Shown one piece after another: positions 27,955 to 36,351 of a stretch of 64,000 nucleotides of DNA (positions within the stretch are counted from its first letter, which is position 1; every line of letters starts with the position of its first letter). The translations under genes were made by a program, and so were the position numbers. The notes under the pieces are model-generated. The model was not told the DNA's origin and ran no database searches. It saw only the letters and a list, made by a program, of their open reading frames with translations. The DNA lies in contig NZ_CP044127.1 of NCBI RefSeq assembly GCF_016864575.1, positions 726,984 through 790,983 on the forward strand, given 5' to 3'. Source of the stretch: Rhizobium sp. BG4. Its GTDB lineage: Bacteria > Pseudomonadota > Alphaproteobacteria > Rhizobiales > Rhizobiaceae.

Positions 27955-28107
27955 TCAGATGCGGGACGCGAGCGGTTCAATTGGTCTGCTTTTATTGGTC
28001 ACGCCGATCTGAAAGCACTTCAGCAACTCGCGCGCGAGGTCCCGCCCTTCCTCGCTGTCCGGATTGATTGCCTTCGTCAGGCAATGGTCTTTCACCAGAG
28101 CCTGCAT
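27955..28107 (-). CDS. Small hypothetical protein
   Basis: A 50-residue helical protein, MQALVKDHCLTKAINPDSEE and onwards, with the pattern PxSEEGRDLARELLKCF, a pattern I recognise from short rhizobial proteins of unknown function. A longer frame upstream is unlikely because its composition is poor. It converges with nhaA. Confidence 0.5.
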   Translation of the reverse strand: MQALVKDHCLTKAINPDSEEGRDLARELLKCFQIGVTNKSRPIEPLASRI

Positions 28108-28290
28108 CGTGGAAACGTCGTCTGGCCGAGGGATGGCGATCCCCTTCCGAAGGCGCTGAGTATAACGTGCTCGGTGGTTCGGCACGGAGCAACAAACCCC
28201 GATCCGGCGCATTTTCAATTCTTGGGGGGTGATCTCCGGGCGCCTTTGGCGTTAGAAGATTTCTTGCCTGCGTCACGTACCGAGTCCGCC

Positions 28291-29646
28291 ATGCCAAGCC
28301 GTTACCGCCCTTCCAAGCTTCTTCGCCGCTCCCGCGTGATTTGGGGTTCGTTTTCTCTCTGGAAGCCAAGACTGGTGTTCTGGTGCGGGGCCTTCGCGAT
28401 CGGTGTAATAAGCGTCGGTTTCGCCAAGCTCGCGGATCTGGCGCAAAACGCATTCCTATCTCTCAACTCTGTCGCTGAAGGAAGCTTCCTGCTGCCGCTG
28501 TTGCTGACGCCGGCGGGCTTCATCCTGTCGGCCTATCTGGCGTCGACGTTGTTTCCGAATTCAGGCGGCAGCGGCATTCCGCAGGCAATTGCAGCGCGAC
28601 ACTTACATCACGCAGAAGACAGGGCACGGCTGCTGTCGCTGAAGATTGCCTTCGGCAAGATCGTACTGACAGTGCTTGGATTGTTCTGCGGCGCCTCGAT
28701 CGGCCGCGAAGGGCCAACGGTACAGGTGGGCGCTTCGATCATGCTCGCCGTCGCCCGCTTTGGCGGCATGGCGCAGGCACGCGGGCTGATCCTGGCGGGT
28801 TCGGCAGCAGGTATCGCCGCTGCCTTCAACACGCCGCTCGCCGGTATCGTCTTTGCCATCGAAGAGATGAGCCGTACGTATGAATCGCGAGCCAACGGGC
28901 TGGTGCTGACCGCCGTCATCCTCTCCGGTCTGGCCGCACTCGGGCTTTCGGGCAGCTACAATTATTTCGGTATGGCCTCGGCGGCGCCGACCGACCTTCG
29001 TGACTGGGGACTGGTTTTGATCTGCGGTGTGGGTGGCGGCGCCCTTGGTGCCGCATTTAGCGGTTTTGCCTTGCATTTCGGCCAGAAGATCCGCCGCTGG
29101 GCGCAACCGAGACCGCTGAAGCGCACGCTGGCACTTGCGGGAGCCTGCGGACTGGGAATCGCTGTCATCGGTATCGCATCCGGCGGCACCACCTTCGGCA
29201 CCGGCTACGAGCAGGCGCGTGGCGCGGTCGAGGGCAATGCCTTGCCCCTGCTCTTCTGTGTCGAGAAACTTGCAGCCAGCTTCCTATCGATGCTGTCAGG
29301 CATACCCGGCGGCATCTTCGCGCCGTCGCTCGCCGTCGGCGCCGGTCTTGGCAGCACCGTCGGCTCCCTGCTCGGCACCAGCATCGCCCTTGCAGCAATC
29401 CTCGGGATGGCGGGTTACTTCGCAGGCGTCGTACAAGCGCCAATGACGGCCTTCGTCATTATCCTGGAGATGACCGGCGACCACCAGGCCGTCATCCCGA
29501 TCATGGCGGTGTCGATGATCGGTTACGTGACCTCGCGCTTGCTTTCACGTGAACCGCTTTACCACGGTCTGTCGCGGGTCTTTATCGCCGCCGCAATCCG
29601 GGCGCGACGCGCTGCGGAGAAGGAACCGGGATCAAATCGAACCTAA
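28291..29646 (+). CDS. ClC-type chloride channel or Cl-/H+ antiporter
   Basis: A 451-residue voltage-gated-type ClC protein. Selectivity-filter motifs are present as NSGGSGIPQ, SIGREGPTVQVGA (with the gating glutamate) and IPGGIFAPSLAVGAGLG. No CBS domains follow. Bacterial ClC exchangers support extreme acid resistance by dissipating charge built up by decarboxylases or by chloride exchange; this agrees with antiporter neighbours but is inference. The ATG at 28291 begins MPSRYRPSKLLRRSR just before the first helix. Confidence 0.94.
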   Translation: MPSRYRPSKLLRRSRVIWGSFSLWKPRLVFWCGAFAIGVISVGFAKLADLAQNAFLSLNSVAEGSFLLPLLLTPAGFILSAYLASTLFPNSGGSGIPQAIAARHLHHAEDRARLLSLKIAFGKIVLTVLGLFCGASIGREGPTVQVGASIMLAVARFGGMAQARGLILAGSAAGIAAAFNTPLAGIVFAIEEMSRTYESRANGLVLTAVILSGLAALGLSGSYNYFGMASAAPTDLRDWGLVLICGVGGGALGAAFSGFALHFGQKIRRWAQPRPLKRTLALAGACGLGIAVIGIASGGTTFGTGYEQARGAVEGNALPLLFCVEKLAASFLSMLSGIPGGIFAPSLAVGAGLGSTVGSLLGTSIALAAILGMAGYFAGVVQAPMTAFVIILEMTGDHQAVIPIMAVSMIGYVTSRLLSREPLYHGLSRVFIAAAIRARRAAEKEPGSNRT

Positions 29647-29664
29647 CACACTCGGCCGACGACC

Positions 29665-29862
29665 ATGCGCGACTATCTCACTGACCGGTATTCTATTCGC
29701 CGCGAACATGACGGCTCCTGGACAATCTTCGATCTGTTCACCGGGCTCGCCGCGGAGTACTACGGACGCACAACAACACTGATGGACGAAGGCGGATCGA
29801 AGTCCCTATGCATCGTCATGAATGCACTCGACAAGCAACGGCGGCGACAGACCTCGACATAG
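29665..29862 (+). CDS. 65-residue conserved protein, paralog of 32495-32716
   Basis: A small soluble protein, MRDYLTDRYSIRREHDGSW and onwards, with core SWTIFDLFTGLAAEYYGR and a C-terminal helix SLCIVMNALDKQRRR. The gene at 32716 (minus) has the matching core TWTVFDIFTGWPADYVGR and SLCAVVNALDKRHR. The fold is unknown. It follows the ClC gene by 18 bases and may be cotranscribed. Confidence 0.7.
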   Translation: MRDYLTDRYSIRREHDGSWTIFDLFTGLAAEYYGRTTTLMDEGGSKSLCIVMNALDKQRRRQTST

Positions 29863-29896
29863 TGCTCGCTGTGGATTTGGGAAAGACGCAGGCCAT

Positions 29897-30306
29897 ATGG
29901 AGGATCAGACCAAAGCGACAGTGACGCGAGAAGCCAGTTGCTCCTGCGGCCAGCTTACCATCAGGGCTAACGCGGCCCCCGTAAAGATCTCCGCATGCCA
30001 CTGCCAGGAGTGCAAGCGCCGCACTGGCAGTGCATTCGGGGTAGCGGTCTTCTTCGACCGGGAAGAGGTGGCGGCTTCAGGAGCCTCGCGACGTTACACG
30101 AGGGCGCAAGACAGCGGGAGATCGATCGAGTTCAAGTTCTGTCTTGACTGCGGGTCGACGTTTTTTGGATGACGGACTTTCGGGAGGATCTCGTCGCGCT
30201 CGCCCTGGGATGTTTCCACGATCCGTCCTCCCTGGTTCCGACACTAAGCGTCTACGAGCAAAGTCGCCTGAGATGGGTGGGGCTCGACCTGCCCGGCGGA
30301 GACTGA
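29897..30306 (+). pseudogene. GFA-fold protein, frameshifted in a T run
   Basis: A zinc-binding protein of the GFA (glutathione-dependent formaldehyde-activating-like) fold. The zinc cysteines are in CSCGQLTIRA, CHCQECKRRTGS and FCLDCGS. The frame stops after CGSTFF G, but another frame continues MTDFREDLVALALGCFHDP to a stop at 30304-30306, the normal C-terminus. The join is in a run of six T (30161-30166); one more T would restore the gene. The start ATG at 29897 follows a weak ribosome site. The family's substrate is generally unknown. Confidence 0.8.
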
Positions 30307-30397
30307 CACTCCACCGAGCCCTACCAATGCTTGCGCCTTCCCAGCAGCAGACACCGCTCGCGGTATTGTCATTTCCTTCACGTCCAAAAGTGAATTA

Positions 30398-30414
30398 GTA
30401 TCACAACATGATAT
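30398..30414. promoter_or_regulatory. MarR-box E
   Basis: GTATCA-CAACA-TGATAT. It precedes the two small hypothetical genes at 30408-30959; the annotated ATG of the first lies inside it, so the true start is probably downstream. Confidence 0.6.
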
Positions 30415-30698
30415 TTTCAGCCGCAGCGGTAGGTCTTAAGGTCATTGGATTCGTAAGCCCTGCCCTTCATCGTCAACCGCACGCTCAAAGGACGGACGCC
30501 CGTGAGCTTGTGGCTGTGAGCCTTCTTCTCGACCAGTGGTGCAGGCAAACGGCGGTCAACCGAAGCGATCCAGTGGCCTATGCCACAATTGCCAGGATCG
30601 TGGCGCTCCGAAAGGCCGGCAAGACCATTGAAGAGGTGTGGTCCGAAATAGCTTCGGATGCTCCGAGAGGCGCCGAAAGCAGTGACAAGGGGGAATGA
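30408..30698 (+). CDS. Hypothetical protein behind MarR-box E
   Basis: The frame is open from 30408, but the supported part is the last 60 residues, from LLLDQWCRQTAVNRSDPVAY to AGKTIEEVWSEIASD, which look like a compact helical protein. The start is uncertain: GTG codons at 30510 and 30516 are alternatives, because the first ATG lies within the operator. It is directly followed by another small frame. No family is recognised. Confidence 0.5.
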   Translation: MIFSAAAVGLKVIGFVSPALHRQPHAQRTDARELVAVSLLLDQWCRQTAVNRSDPVAYATIARIVALRKAGKTIEEVWSEIASDAPRGAESSDKGE

Positions 30699-30959
30699 AT
30701 GCGAAGATTCGACCTGGTGGATAGCGGAACCGCATCGTCTTATCCGGGGCATGTTATCATCGTCGCAGGCGACGACGTAAGGACAACCGGCGAGCTCGCA
30801 ATCAGAGGCCAACCGCATCAAGGCGAAGCGGAACCACTCGAAGCCGCAATCCATCACGCCTTGCTGGTGCGGCAGAGGGACGCGTTGCCAGTTGCGGTGC
30901 AAGACGATCTCGGACTGTGGCCCTCTAGGCTCGGAGAACTTGTTCCCTGGACGCCTTAG
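30699..30959 (+). CDS. Hypothetical protein
   Basis: An 86-residue frame, MRRFDLVDSGTASSYPGHVI and onwards, ending GLWPSRLGELVPWTP. It starts immediately after the upstream stop (TGAATG) and has a GGGGGA ribosome site within the end of that gene. The function is unknown. It would be the second gene of the unit behind MarR-box E. Confidence 0.4.
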   Translation: MRRFDLVDSGTASSYPGHVIIVAGDDVRTTGELAIRGQPHQGEAEPLEAAIHHALLVRQRDALPVAVQDDLGLWPSRLGELVPWTP

Positions 30960-31103
30960 CGAGGTAGACCGTGCCGATCGACGAACCGGTCTGCGAAACG
31001 GCGCCGTCAGTGAGCCGTCGCCGGGGACGACGCTGCCGTCGTGATCGATTGCGTAGAAGCGAAATCATTGAACGGCGCTCGGCAACCTTGATGTCGTGTC
31101 CCA

Positions 31104-32396
31104 TCAATCCTCTGCGCCCGGCGCCCAAATATGTTTACCGTCAGCAATGATGGGTGCAGCAGCGGCCCGCAACCTCTCCATGTCGGCGTCAATGTGTATC
31201 ACCGCGGCCGCTCGATCGAGTGCCTCCTTCGAATGGCGCACGGCGTTTGAATGGAATTGCGGGCCGAGCTTAGAAAGAGCTGCGAGGGTCTTCTGAAGTC
31301 GAAGTCCGACTTCGACAAGGCCGGCGCCGTCGCGGGCGATCGGCGTGAACAGGTCGTCGAACAAGTCGGCTGCCGTCAGTGTCGCGACATTGAGCCGGCG
31401 ATAGACAGCCTCCTCCGGCGCCTCGCCGATTGCTTCGTGCCAGGAGTAAAGGATTCGCATCGCGCGGGAGATGACGTCGATGGCGGTCCCCGGATCATTG
31501 ACAGCAGGAGACAAGGCGCGCGACGCGATCTCAGTTAGTACCGACGCTCCGAACCGCGGGTCCTGATCGAAGGATCGGACGTCGCCGATCGAAAAGCAGG
31601 CCGCGGCCCGATCCAAAACATCCTCGCCCAAAGCTCCACGCAGCCATCCAAGCGGCCGGGCGGGCGAGGCAAGCTTGCCAGGTAACGCCAAGATCACCAC
31701 GTCGCACTCTATCTCGTCGGCGATTTTCGCCAGCGCCGCTGCATCAACATGCTGCACGTAGCCGATCTCGTCCGTGAAAAACGGTGTGTCACCGGCCCTG
31801 GGCTCGAGACTGTCTGCGTCGAGGGCTTTCCCCCCGAGGTTCGGGGATTTCCGCCAGGCCTTTACGGCGTCGAGCGTCGCCTCCTCCACACGGCGTGTCG
31901 TCTCTGTCACCCTTCCTAGCCGGGACAGGTGGTCGATCCATCTCAAAAGCGTCACCACGATGAGCACAATGACGCCGATCGTGACGACGAAGAGAACCAG
32001 CCGCCCCTGCTCGCCATATGCGCCCGTCGTCAGGGCGACGATGCCGACAAGACTGAACAGAAACGAGCCGACGAAAGTCGCCAGCACGTTTTGTGTCGTG
32101 CTGTCCTCCATGACGAGACGGGTCGCACGCGGCGTTACGTTGCTCGTTGCCGCAGAGTAAGCCGAGACCATTGTGCTGAGCGAGAAGGTCGTGACGGTGA
32201 GCATGCTCGAAGCGATGATACCCAGGATATTATCGACGGAGTCGGCGCCGATCTTCGTCGACAAGTCCGCCGGGATGTAGGGCGTGACGACGATCGCCAG
32301 CAGGGCGGTGGCAACTGCCGCGATTGAGAACAGGGTCGCCCTGAACCAGATCCGCCGCGCCAGAACCGATATCGACCAAATCAAGCGCGAGCTCAT
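31104..32396 (-). CDS. DUF2254 membrane protein
   Basis: A 430-residue inner-membrane protein with four N-terminal helices (residues 15-150) and a large cytoplasmic domain. Family features include MLTVTTFSLSTMVSAYSAATSNVTPRA near residue 65, cut short here as MLTVTTFSLS, and the C-terminal ALSPAVNDPGTAIDVI. DUF2254 proteins are predicted to be small ion channels or transporters, but no function is proved. It is transcribed alone, away from MarR-box F. The ATG at 32394-32396 begins just before the first helix. Confidence 0.88.
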   Translation of the reverse strand: MSSRLIWSISVLARRIWFRATLFSIAAVATALLAIVVTPYIPADLSTKIGADSVDNILGIIASSMLTVTTFSLSTMVSAYSAATSNVTPRATRLVMEDSTTQNVLATFVGSFLFSLVGIVALTTGAYGEQGRLVLFVVTIGVIVLIVVTLLRWIDHLSRLGRVTETTRRVEEATLDAVKAWRKSPNLGGKALDADSLEPRAGDTPFFTDEIGYVQHVDAAALAKIADEIECDVVILALPGKLASPARPLGWLRGALGEDVLDRAAACFSIGDVRSFDQDPRFGASVLTEIASRALSPAVNDPGTAIDVISRAMRILYSWHEAIGEAPEEAVYRRLNVATLTAADLFDDLFTPIARDGAGLVEVGLRLQKTLAALSKLGPQFHSNAVRHSKEALDRAAAVIHIDADMERLRAAAAPIIADGKHIWAPGAED

Positions 32397-32494
32397 GGCA
32401 TCCCCTTCCTCGAGACAGGTTCAGATAGCATTAGGAGATGGAAATGCAATCGCTCGGATATTTCCGGCCTGAAATCGATCTGGAAAGAGCCGTT

Positions 32495-32716
32495 TCAGCG
32501 GCGCGGCGTCACGCGGTGGCGCTTGTCCAAGGCGTTTACGACGGCGCAAAGGCTGTCGGCGACGCCCTTGTCCAATCCATCGAGAAACCGTCCGACATAA
32601 TCTGCCGGCCAGCCGGTGAAGATGTCGAACACCGTCCAGGTACCATCCCCTTCGATCCGGACGCCGAAACGATCGGTCTCAAATGGCTGCGTTCCTGACC
32701 TGCTCTTGCCAACCAT
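32495..32716 (-). CDS. 73-residue conserved protein, paralog of 29665-29862
   Basis: A small protein beginning MVGKSRSGTQPFETDRFGVR, with the core TWTVFDIFTGWPADYVGR and helix SLCAVVNALDKRHR shared with the gene at 29665. The ATG at 32714-32716 gives a size like its paralog. It is divergent from marR copy 2, with MarR-box F about 150 bases upstream. Function unknown. Confidence 0.65.
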   Translation of the reverse strand: MVGKSRSGTQPFETDRFGVRIEGDGTWTVFDIFTGWPADYVGRFLDGLDKGVADSLCAVVNALDKRHRVTPRR

Positions 32717-32867
32717 GATGAATGTTTTCTCGACGTCACGAAATAGGCACAGTCTTTTTGCCAGCATCAGAAGAATATGGTCCGCGAGTGATCGGTCGAC
32801 GCCGGTGGTTTGCACCGTCTCCGCATCTCGCACACGCGATCCATTCTCCTGGCGTGGTTCGACGTTT

Positions 32868-32884
32868 ATATCACATCATGACAT
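32868..32884. promoter_or_regulatory. MarR-box F, upstream of second marR copy
   Basis: ATATCA-CATCA-TGACAT, 18 bases before the start of marR copy 2. The right arm is imperfect as in box A, which may give weaker autorepression than at the target genes. Confidence 0.65.
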
Positions 32885-32901
32885 TTTGGAAGGACTAATG
32901 A

Positions 32902-33342
32902 ATGCCTCGATCGGGACGCCGGATTTCCGGCCCGGCTGACGAAGTCTATGATGGACTTGCTGGCTTCCGGCTTGCCATGCGCCGATTCCTGTCCTTCAGC
33001 GAGGCGGCGCTCGCCGAGGCTGGCGTGACCTCCCAGCAGTATCAGGTTCTTCTCGTCGTCCGCACGGCGCCTGGCCGCCAGATCAAGCTTCGCGATCTCG
33101 CAGAACAGATGCTGATGCATCACCATGGCGCGGTACAGCTCGTTGACCGCATATGTTCGGCTGATCTTGCGGAGCGGATACCCGCTGAGGACGACAAGCG
33201 GAGTGTGCTGATCGGCATGACCAACAAGGGCGAAAAGGTGCTTGAGGGTCTGGCGAGGGTTCATGTCGACGGTATGCTCGAAAACGAACCGCTGTTGGCC
33301 GAATCCCTCTCGCGACTGCGACAGGTGACCGAGCTCGCTTGA
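32902..33342 (+). CDS. MarR-family regulator, copy 2
   Basis: A 146-residue winged-helix regulator nearly identical to copy 1 at 18524. The DNA-binding region is LRDLAEQMLMHHHGAVQLVDRI, and the wing is AEDDKRSVLIGMTNKG. Differences are concentrated at the N-terminus and in the wing, while the last 30 residues are the same. It is followed by boxes G2 and G and an intact 138-residue target gene, so this copy retains the whole module. With almost the same recognition helix, both copies should bind the same sites. Confidence 0.93.
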   Translation: MPRSGRRISGPADEVYDGLAGFRLAMRRFLSFSEAALAEAGVTSQQYQVLLVVRTAPGRQIKLRDLAEQMLMHHHGAVQLVDRICSADLAERIPAEDDKRSVLIGMTNKGEKVLEGLARVHVDGMLENEPLLAESLSRLRQVTELA

Positions 33343-33359
33343 CCGGCGTCACCGTTTTT

Positions 33360-33376
33360 TGATCATTGCGTGATTG
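33360..33376. promoter_or_regulatory. MarR-box G2
   Basis: TGATCA-TTGCG-TGATTG, paired with box G 18 bases downstream. It is equivalent to B2 after copy 1. Confidence 0.5.
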
Positions 33377-33394
33377 ACCTCCGCTCTCAATTTT

Positions 33395-33411
33395 GTATCA
33401 TGACATGATAT
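33395..33411. promoter_or_regulatory. MarR-box G
   Basis: GTATCA-TGACA-TGATAT followed by AAA, 19 bases before the 138-residue membrane protein gene. It is identical to box B. Confidence 0.75.
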
Positions 33412-33430
33412 AAAATGGAGGAGAACAGCT

Positions 33431-33847
33431 ATGGAAAATGGCGACAGTGGCTGGTCGCGATACCGGCCTTCCAAGACCCTTTGGGGTTGGTCGATCGTCG
33501 GCGCCTCGGCATTGACGATGGTGCTCGGCTTCACCTGGGGCGGCTGGACGACATCAGGCAGGGCGAACGTCATGACCGAGATTGCCGTCCGTAACGCCAA
33601 GGCGGATCTGGTCGCAAGCATTTGCGTTCATAACTTTGTTACCGCGAACGACGCCGAGCACAATCTCAAAGCGCTGCAGGCAAAGTCCTCATGGCAGCGC
33701 GACGACTTCATCACCGAAGGTGGGTGGGCGAAGATCGCGGGGATCGACGGAACCGTCACGAACGCGGCCGACGCCTGCGCCGACCAGCTCGTAAAAATGA
33801 AGGAACTGCCGCGATCGGGAGGAGACGCGCCAGTCACCGACAGCTAG
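33431..33847 (+). CDS. 138-residue membrane-anchored protein of the MarR module
   Basis: A conserved protein with one N-terminal helix (WGWSIVGASALTMVLGFTWGGW) and a periplasmic domain with three cysteines (ICVHNF and ACADQ among them). The start ATG follows a TGGAGGAG ribosome site. It lies directly behind boxes G2 and G and the second marR. A truncated paralog lies at the same position behind the first marR. Its function is unknown; its position makes it the likely primary target of the regulator. Confidence 0.75.
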   Translation: MENGDSGWSRYRPSKTLWGWSIVGASALTMVLGFTWGGWTTSGRANVMTEIAVRNAKADLVASICVHNFVTANDAEHNLKALQAKSSWQRDDFITEGGWAKIAGIDGTVTNAADACADQLVKMKELPRSGGDAPVTDS

Positions 33848-34168
33848 AGTTCAGGTCGGACGTGATGAGATGTCCGGTCCGCGCGTGGCCCGTCCGAAAT
33901 GATTTCGGGCGGGCCACTTTTGAAAGTGGCGCCGACATTTTGGCGACTGTGGACCCTGAACAGTATCTTCAATGCGGATACGATGTGAGGATTTTGAGGT
34001 TACGCCACAGTGTCGGCCAACACGACGCAGAGCGCCTTGGCATAAGTTCGAAAGCTCGAAGCACGAATTGGACCGCTACTTTCGGGCAAAGGTAAACCGC
34101 CGTTGCGCCTCCCTGGCGAACTCGCGGCGCCCGCTTACACGTTCGTTTCGAATTGGTTAAGCCCGGCT
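33848..34168. other. Intergenic stretch, no supported gene
   Basis: Between the 138-residue gene and the convergent ialB-like gene. It contains a GC-rich hairpin with arms AAATGATTTCGGGCGGGCCA region and following T-rich DNA near 33895-33920, which may be a terminator. No open frame is supported. Confidence 0.4.
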
Positions 34169-34654
34169 TCACCTGCATCTCGCGACCCGCTCCAAAGCAG
34201 CCGTGATGCCTGACAGAGAATAATCGTAGCTAGTACGCGTTCCTCGTGCAGACGTCGCCTGCAAGGTCATGCGACTGCCGGAGCGAAGCGCGTTGATGAG
34301 TCCGGGTTCCTGCGCGGCGTCAGCGACCCAGGCGGTATTGTCCTTTACGAACATCTTGAACGTCTTCTCGCCAACGGAAACCCGTACCGAACCGGGCTGC
34401 ACTGCGTAGCCGAGGACGGCCTCTGGCTCGTTGCTGCCGCCGTTTTCCGCTGGCGCGACCAGGAAGTAGTTCTTCCCGTGATCGACCTCCGAGGGTCTGG
34501 CTTCCTTGGGCACCGAAAGCGCGTAGCAAACAAGCTTTCCATCTCTTTCGAAGGAGTAGACGCCCCAGTCGCCGGTCTGAGAGACCATTCTGGCCGCAGC
34601 GTGGGCGGACAGAGGGATCGAGATTGCGACAAAGAGGCCGGCGAGCTTCTTCAT
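34169..34654 (-). CDS. Invasion-associated locus B (IalB) family protein
   Basis: A 161-residue secreted protein with a signal peptide (MKKLAGLFVAISIPLSAHA). The mature part has the IalB pattern: TGDWGVYSFERDGKLVCYAL, then KNYFLVAP, GYAVQPGSVRVSVGEKTFKMF, and a C-terminal SLSGITAALERVARC. IalB was named in Bartonella for erythrocyte invasion, but homologs in rhizobia are periplasmic proteins of unknown role. It lies 23 bases downstream of a 93-residue gene on the same strand; both are behind MarR-box H. Confidence 0.85.
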   Translation of the reverse strand: MKKLAGLFVAISIPLSAHAAARMVSQTGDWGVYSFERDGKLVCYALSVPKEARPSEVDHGKNYFLVAPAENGGSNEPEAVLGYAVQPGSVRVSVGEKTFKMFVKDNTAWVADAAQEPGLINALRSGSRMTLQATSARGTRTSYDYSLSGITAALERVARCR

Positions 34655-34677
34655 TGTTTTCCTTTCTTTACGTCGAA

Positions 34678-34959
34678 TCAGGATCCGCGGCGAACCATCG
34701 GTGGCGGGTTGCCGGCGCGCTTTCCGCGCAGAAACCGGACCTCTTCAGAGATGACGGTCCCATCTAGGATAACCCCTTCCCAGATCCTGTTACCGAGCTG
34801 GCAGGTGACCACAAACCCGTCGCTCCCGACCGCGTCCGCTGTGGAAACTGAAACGAGGTTCTGCAGGCGATATCGCTTGAACTCCTTGGTGGAGAGGCCC
34901 AGGCGATCCGCCAGGATCTCGTCATTCGGCAGATGCCGGGGTTTGATTGGATCTGACAC
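34678..34959 (-). CDS. 93-residue hypothetical protein
   Basis: A soluble protein beginning (GTG) SDPIKPRHLPNDEILADRLG, with a helical first half that could be a helix-turn-helix (LGLSTKEFKRYRLQNLV) and a beta-rich second half (DGFVVTCQLGNRIWEGVI). The end has the family-like EVRFLRGKR. The GTG start has GCGTGACG upstream and no better codon nearby. It is first in the two-gene unit behind MarR-box H. Confidence 0.65.
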   Translation of the reverse strand: MSDPIKPRHLPNDEILADRLGLSTKEFKRYRLQNLVSVSTADAVGSDGFVVTCQLGNRIWEGVILDGTVISEEVRFLRGKRAGNPPPMVRRGS

Positions 34960-34985
34960 CTCGACGTCACGCTCCGGTCATAGCA

Positions 34986-35002
34986 ATATCATGTCGTGAT
35001 AT
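34986..35002. promoter_or_regulatory. MarR-box H (perfect palindrome)
   Basis: ATATCA-TGTCG-TGATAT, the only copy with perfect six-base arms. It lies 26 bases before the minus-strand unit of the 93-residue gene and the ialB-like gene. Confidence 0.75.
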
Positions 35003-35087
35003 AAATCAATGAGCGCCAGCGGTTCAACCCCTTTTTCAAGTGAACTTCGCAGGCGTGTCACATGTGGTCGTTACGCAATGAACCGCT

Positions 35088-35586
35088 GTGCTTTTCGTCT
35101 CCTGGCTCGCCGCTGTGTTCGCCGACATTCTCGTAGGGAACCGCGGTCCAAAGGATGCGCTGAGTGACGTGACCCAGCGCCATCTTTTCGGCCCCTGGAC
35201 GCTGGTCGATCAGATACTCAATTCAATCCTCTCCCTGTTGATCGGCATCGAAGTTGCCGTGCTTCGCCTTCGACCCGGCTTAGCTTCCGGTCTCGCTCCT
35301 TGCGATCCCGGTTGCCGTCGGCGCGCGCTTCGTCGCCACTGCATCTGCCGTTGCGACAGTCAAGCGTCGGTATAGCTTCCAGCGTAGTACGACCGTGGTG
35401 CTGGCCTGCGATAGCCGGCGCGTGGGTATAACGATCGCGCTGGCGCTGTCGCTTCCAGACACCGAATGGAAGCCGCTCCTCCTCTCAACGACAGACTGCG
35501 TGGTCGTCTTCTCGATATTGGTTCAGGGGCTTACGCTGGGGCGTATGGCAAGCCACGCGCTGGAGCGGCATGCAGCAAGCGGCTAG
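35088..35586 (+). pseudogene. C-terminal remnant of a second NhaP-type antiporter
   Basis: The frame VGNRGPKDALSDVTQRHLFG, then WTLVDQILNSILSLLIGIEV, matches the intact antiporter at 24856 in the same order. Another frame from about 35290 continues IPVAVGARFVATASAVATV and GITIALALSLPD, ending in SILVQGLTLGRMASHALE. The N-terminal half is missing and at least one frameshift is present, so this is a dead copy. It stands near box H but in the opposite orientation to the ialB unit. Confidence 0.8.
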
Positions 35587-35829
35587 GCGACTTTCGACCT
35601 CGTGATTGCAGCCTCAGGAGCGGCGATTGTCTCCAAAGCGCCCGCCTTGACAAGGCTCGCTAGGGACACTCCGGCATGGCGGTCCGCCCGAGGGAACTTG
35701 TGGACTCTTGACGGCCAAATCGATTATTGAAACCTTCGTTTGCCGGGCGCCGACGTGCCACGCAACGGTTAAGGGGACACCTGAAAAGTTGGCGGATATT
35801 AGAACTTGACCGATACTCGACCCTCGAAT

Positions 35830-35846
35830 ACATCACGACATGATAT
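35830..35846. promoter_or_regulatory. MarR-box I
   Basis: ACATCA-CGACA-TGATAT, 16 bases before the GTG of a 46-residue membrane protein. Confidence 0.65.
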
Positions 35847-35862
35847 TTCTAGGGACTCAAGC

Positions 35863-36003
35863 GTGCAGAGAGATACCCGCATTGTTGTGGCGGCGGTCAT
35901 CGGAAGCGTGCTGGTTTGTGGCATCTGCTTCGTCATTTGGATGTGGAACGAACCGTATCGTCCGAACTGGGACCTCCCGGCGGAGACGCGCTCGCGTGAA
36001 TGA
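35863..36003 (+). CDS. 46-residue single-helix membrane protein
   Basis: Starting at GTG, the product is (M)QRDTRIVVAAVIGSVLVC, then GICFVIWMWNEPYRPNWDLP and a charged tail. It has one membrane helix with cysteines and a tryptophan-rich edge. The ribosome site is CTAGGGAC. It lies directly behind MarR-box I, as the other micro-proteins lie behind boxes C and D. Confidence 0.6.
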   Translation: MQRDTRIVVAAVIGSVLVCGICFVIWMWNEPYRPNWDLPAETRSRE

Positions 36004-36351
36004 GCGACCGAACGCTGCGAATTTCGTCCGGTCAAACCTGGGCCTCTTGATCGATTGGCAGCAACCGCCGCCAAGACCATGAGGCCGGTGGCAACCAACG
36101 GATACATGACAAACAGCACGACCGGCACCGACATAAGGAAGTGCAAGGATAGGTCAAATGCCAAGGGCGCACCTCGGACCCATGCCGGTAAGGGCGATGC
36201 CACGCCACGGGATCAGGCCTGCGGAGAAGGAAATCATTAAGATCGGCTCAAGTTTCGGTCGAAGCGTCGGGTTTCCGCGACCCTTCTTACTTTTAGAACT
36301 ATCGAATGACCTCGGCTGGCTTTTCTAAAACGCCAATGGAGCGCCCTTCCC
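36004..36351. other. Intergenic stretch with a possible membrane-protein remnant
   Basis: On the minus strand, 36030-36203 encodes a plausible helix (LHFLMSVPVVLFVMYPLVAT, then GLMVLAAVAANRSRG), but the frame loses coding character after it and no ribosome site is clear. It may be a remnant of a small membrane gene. Nothing else is supported. Confidence 0.35.

Noticed and set aside
32209..32240. GATGATA...GATATTATC in the DUF2254 gene as another MarR-box
   Set aside because: It is inside a coding region and the arms do not match the ATCA-N5-TGAT spacing.
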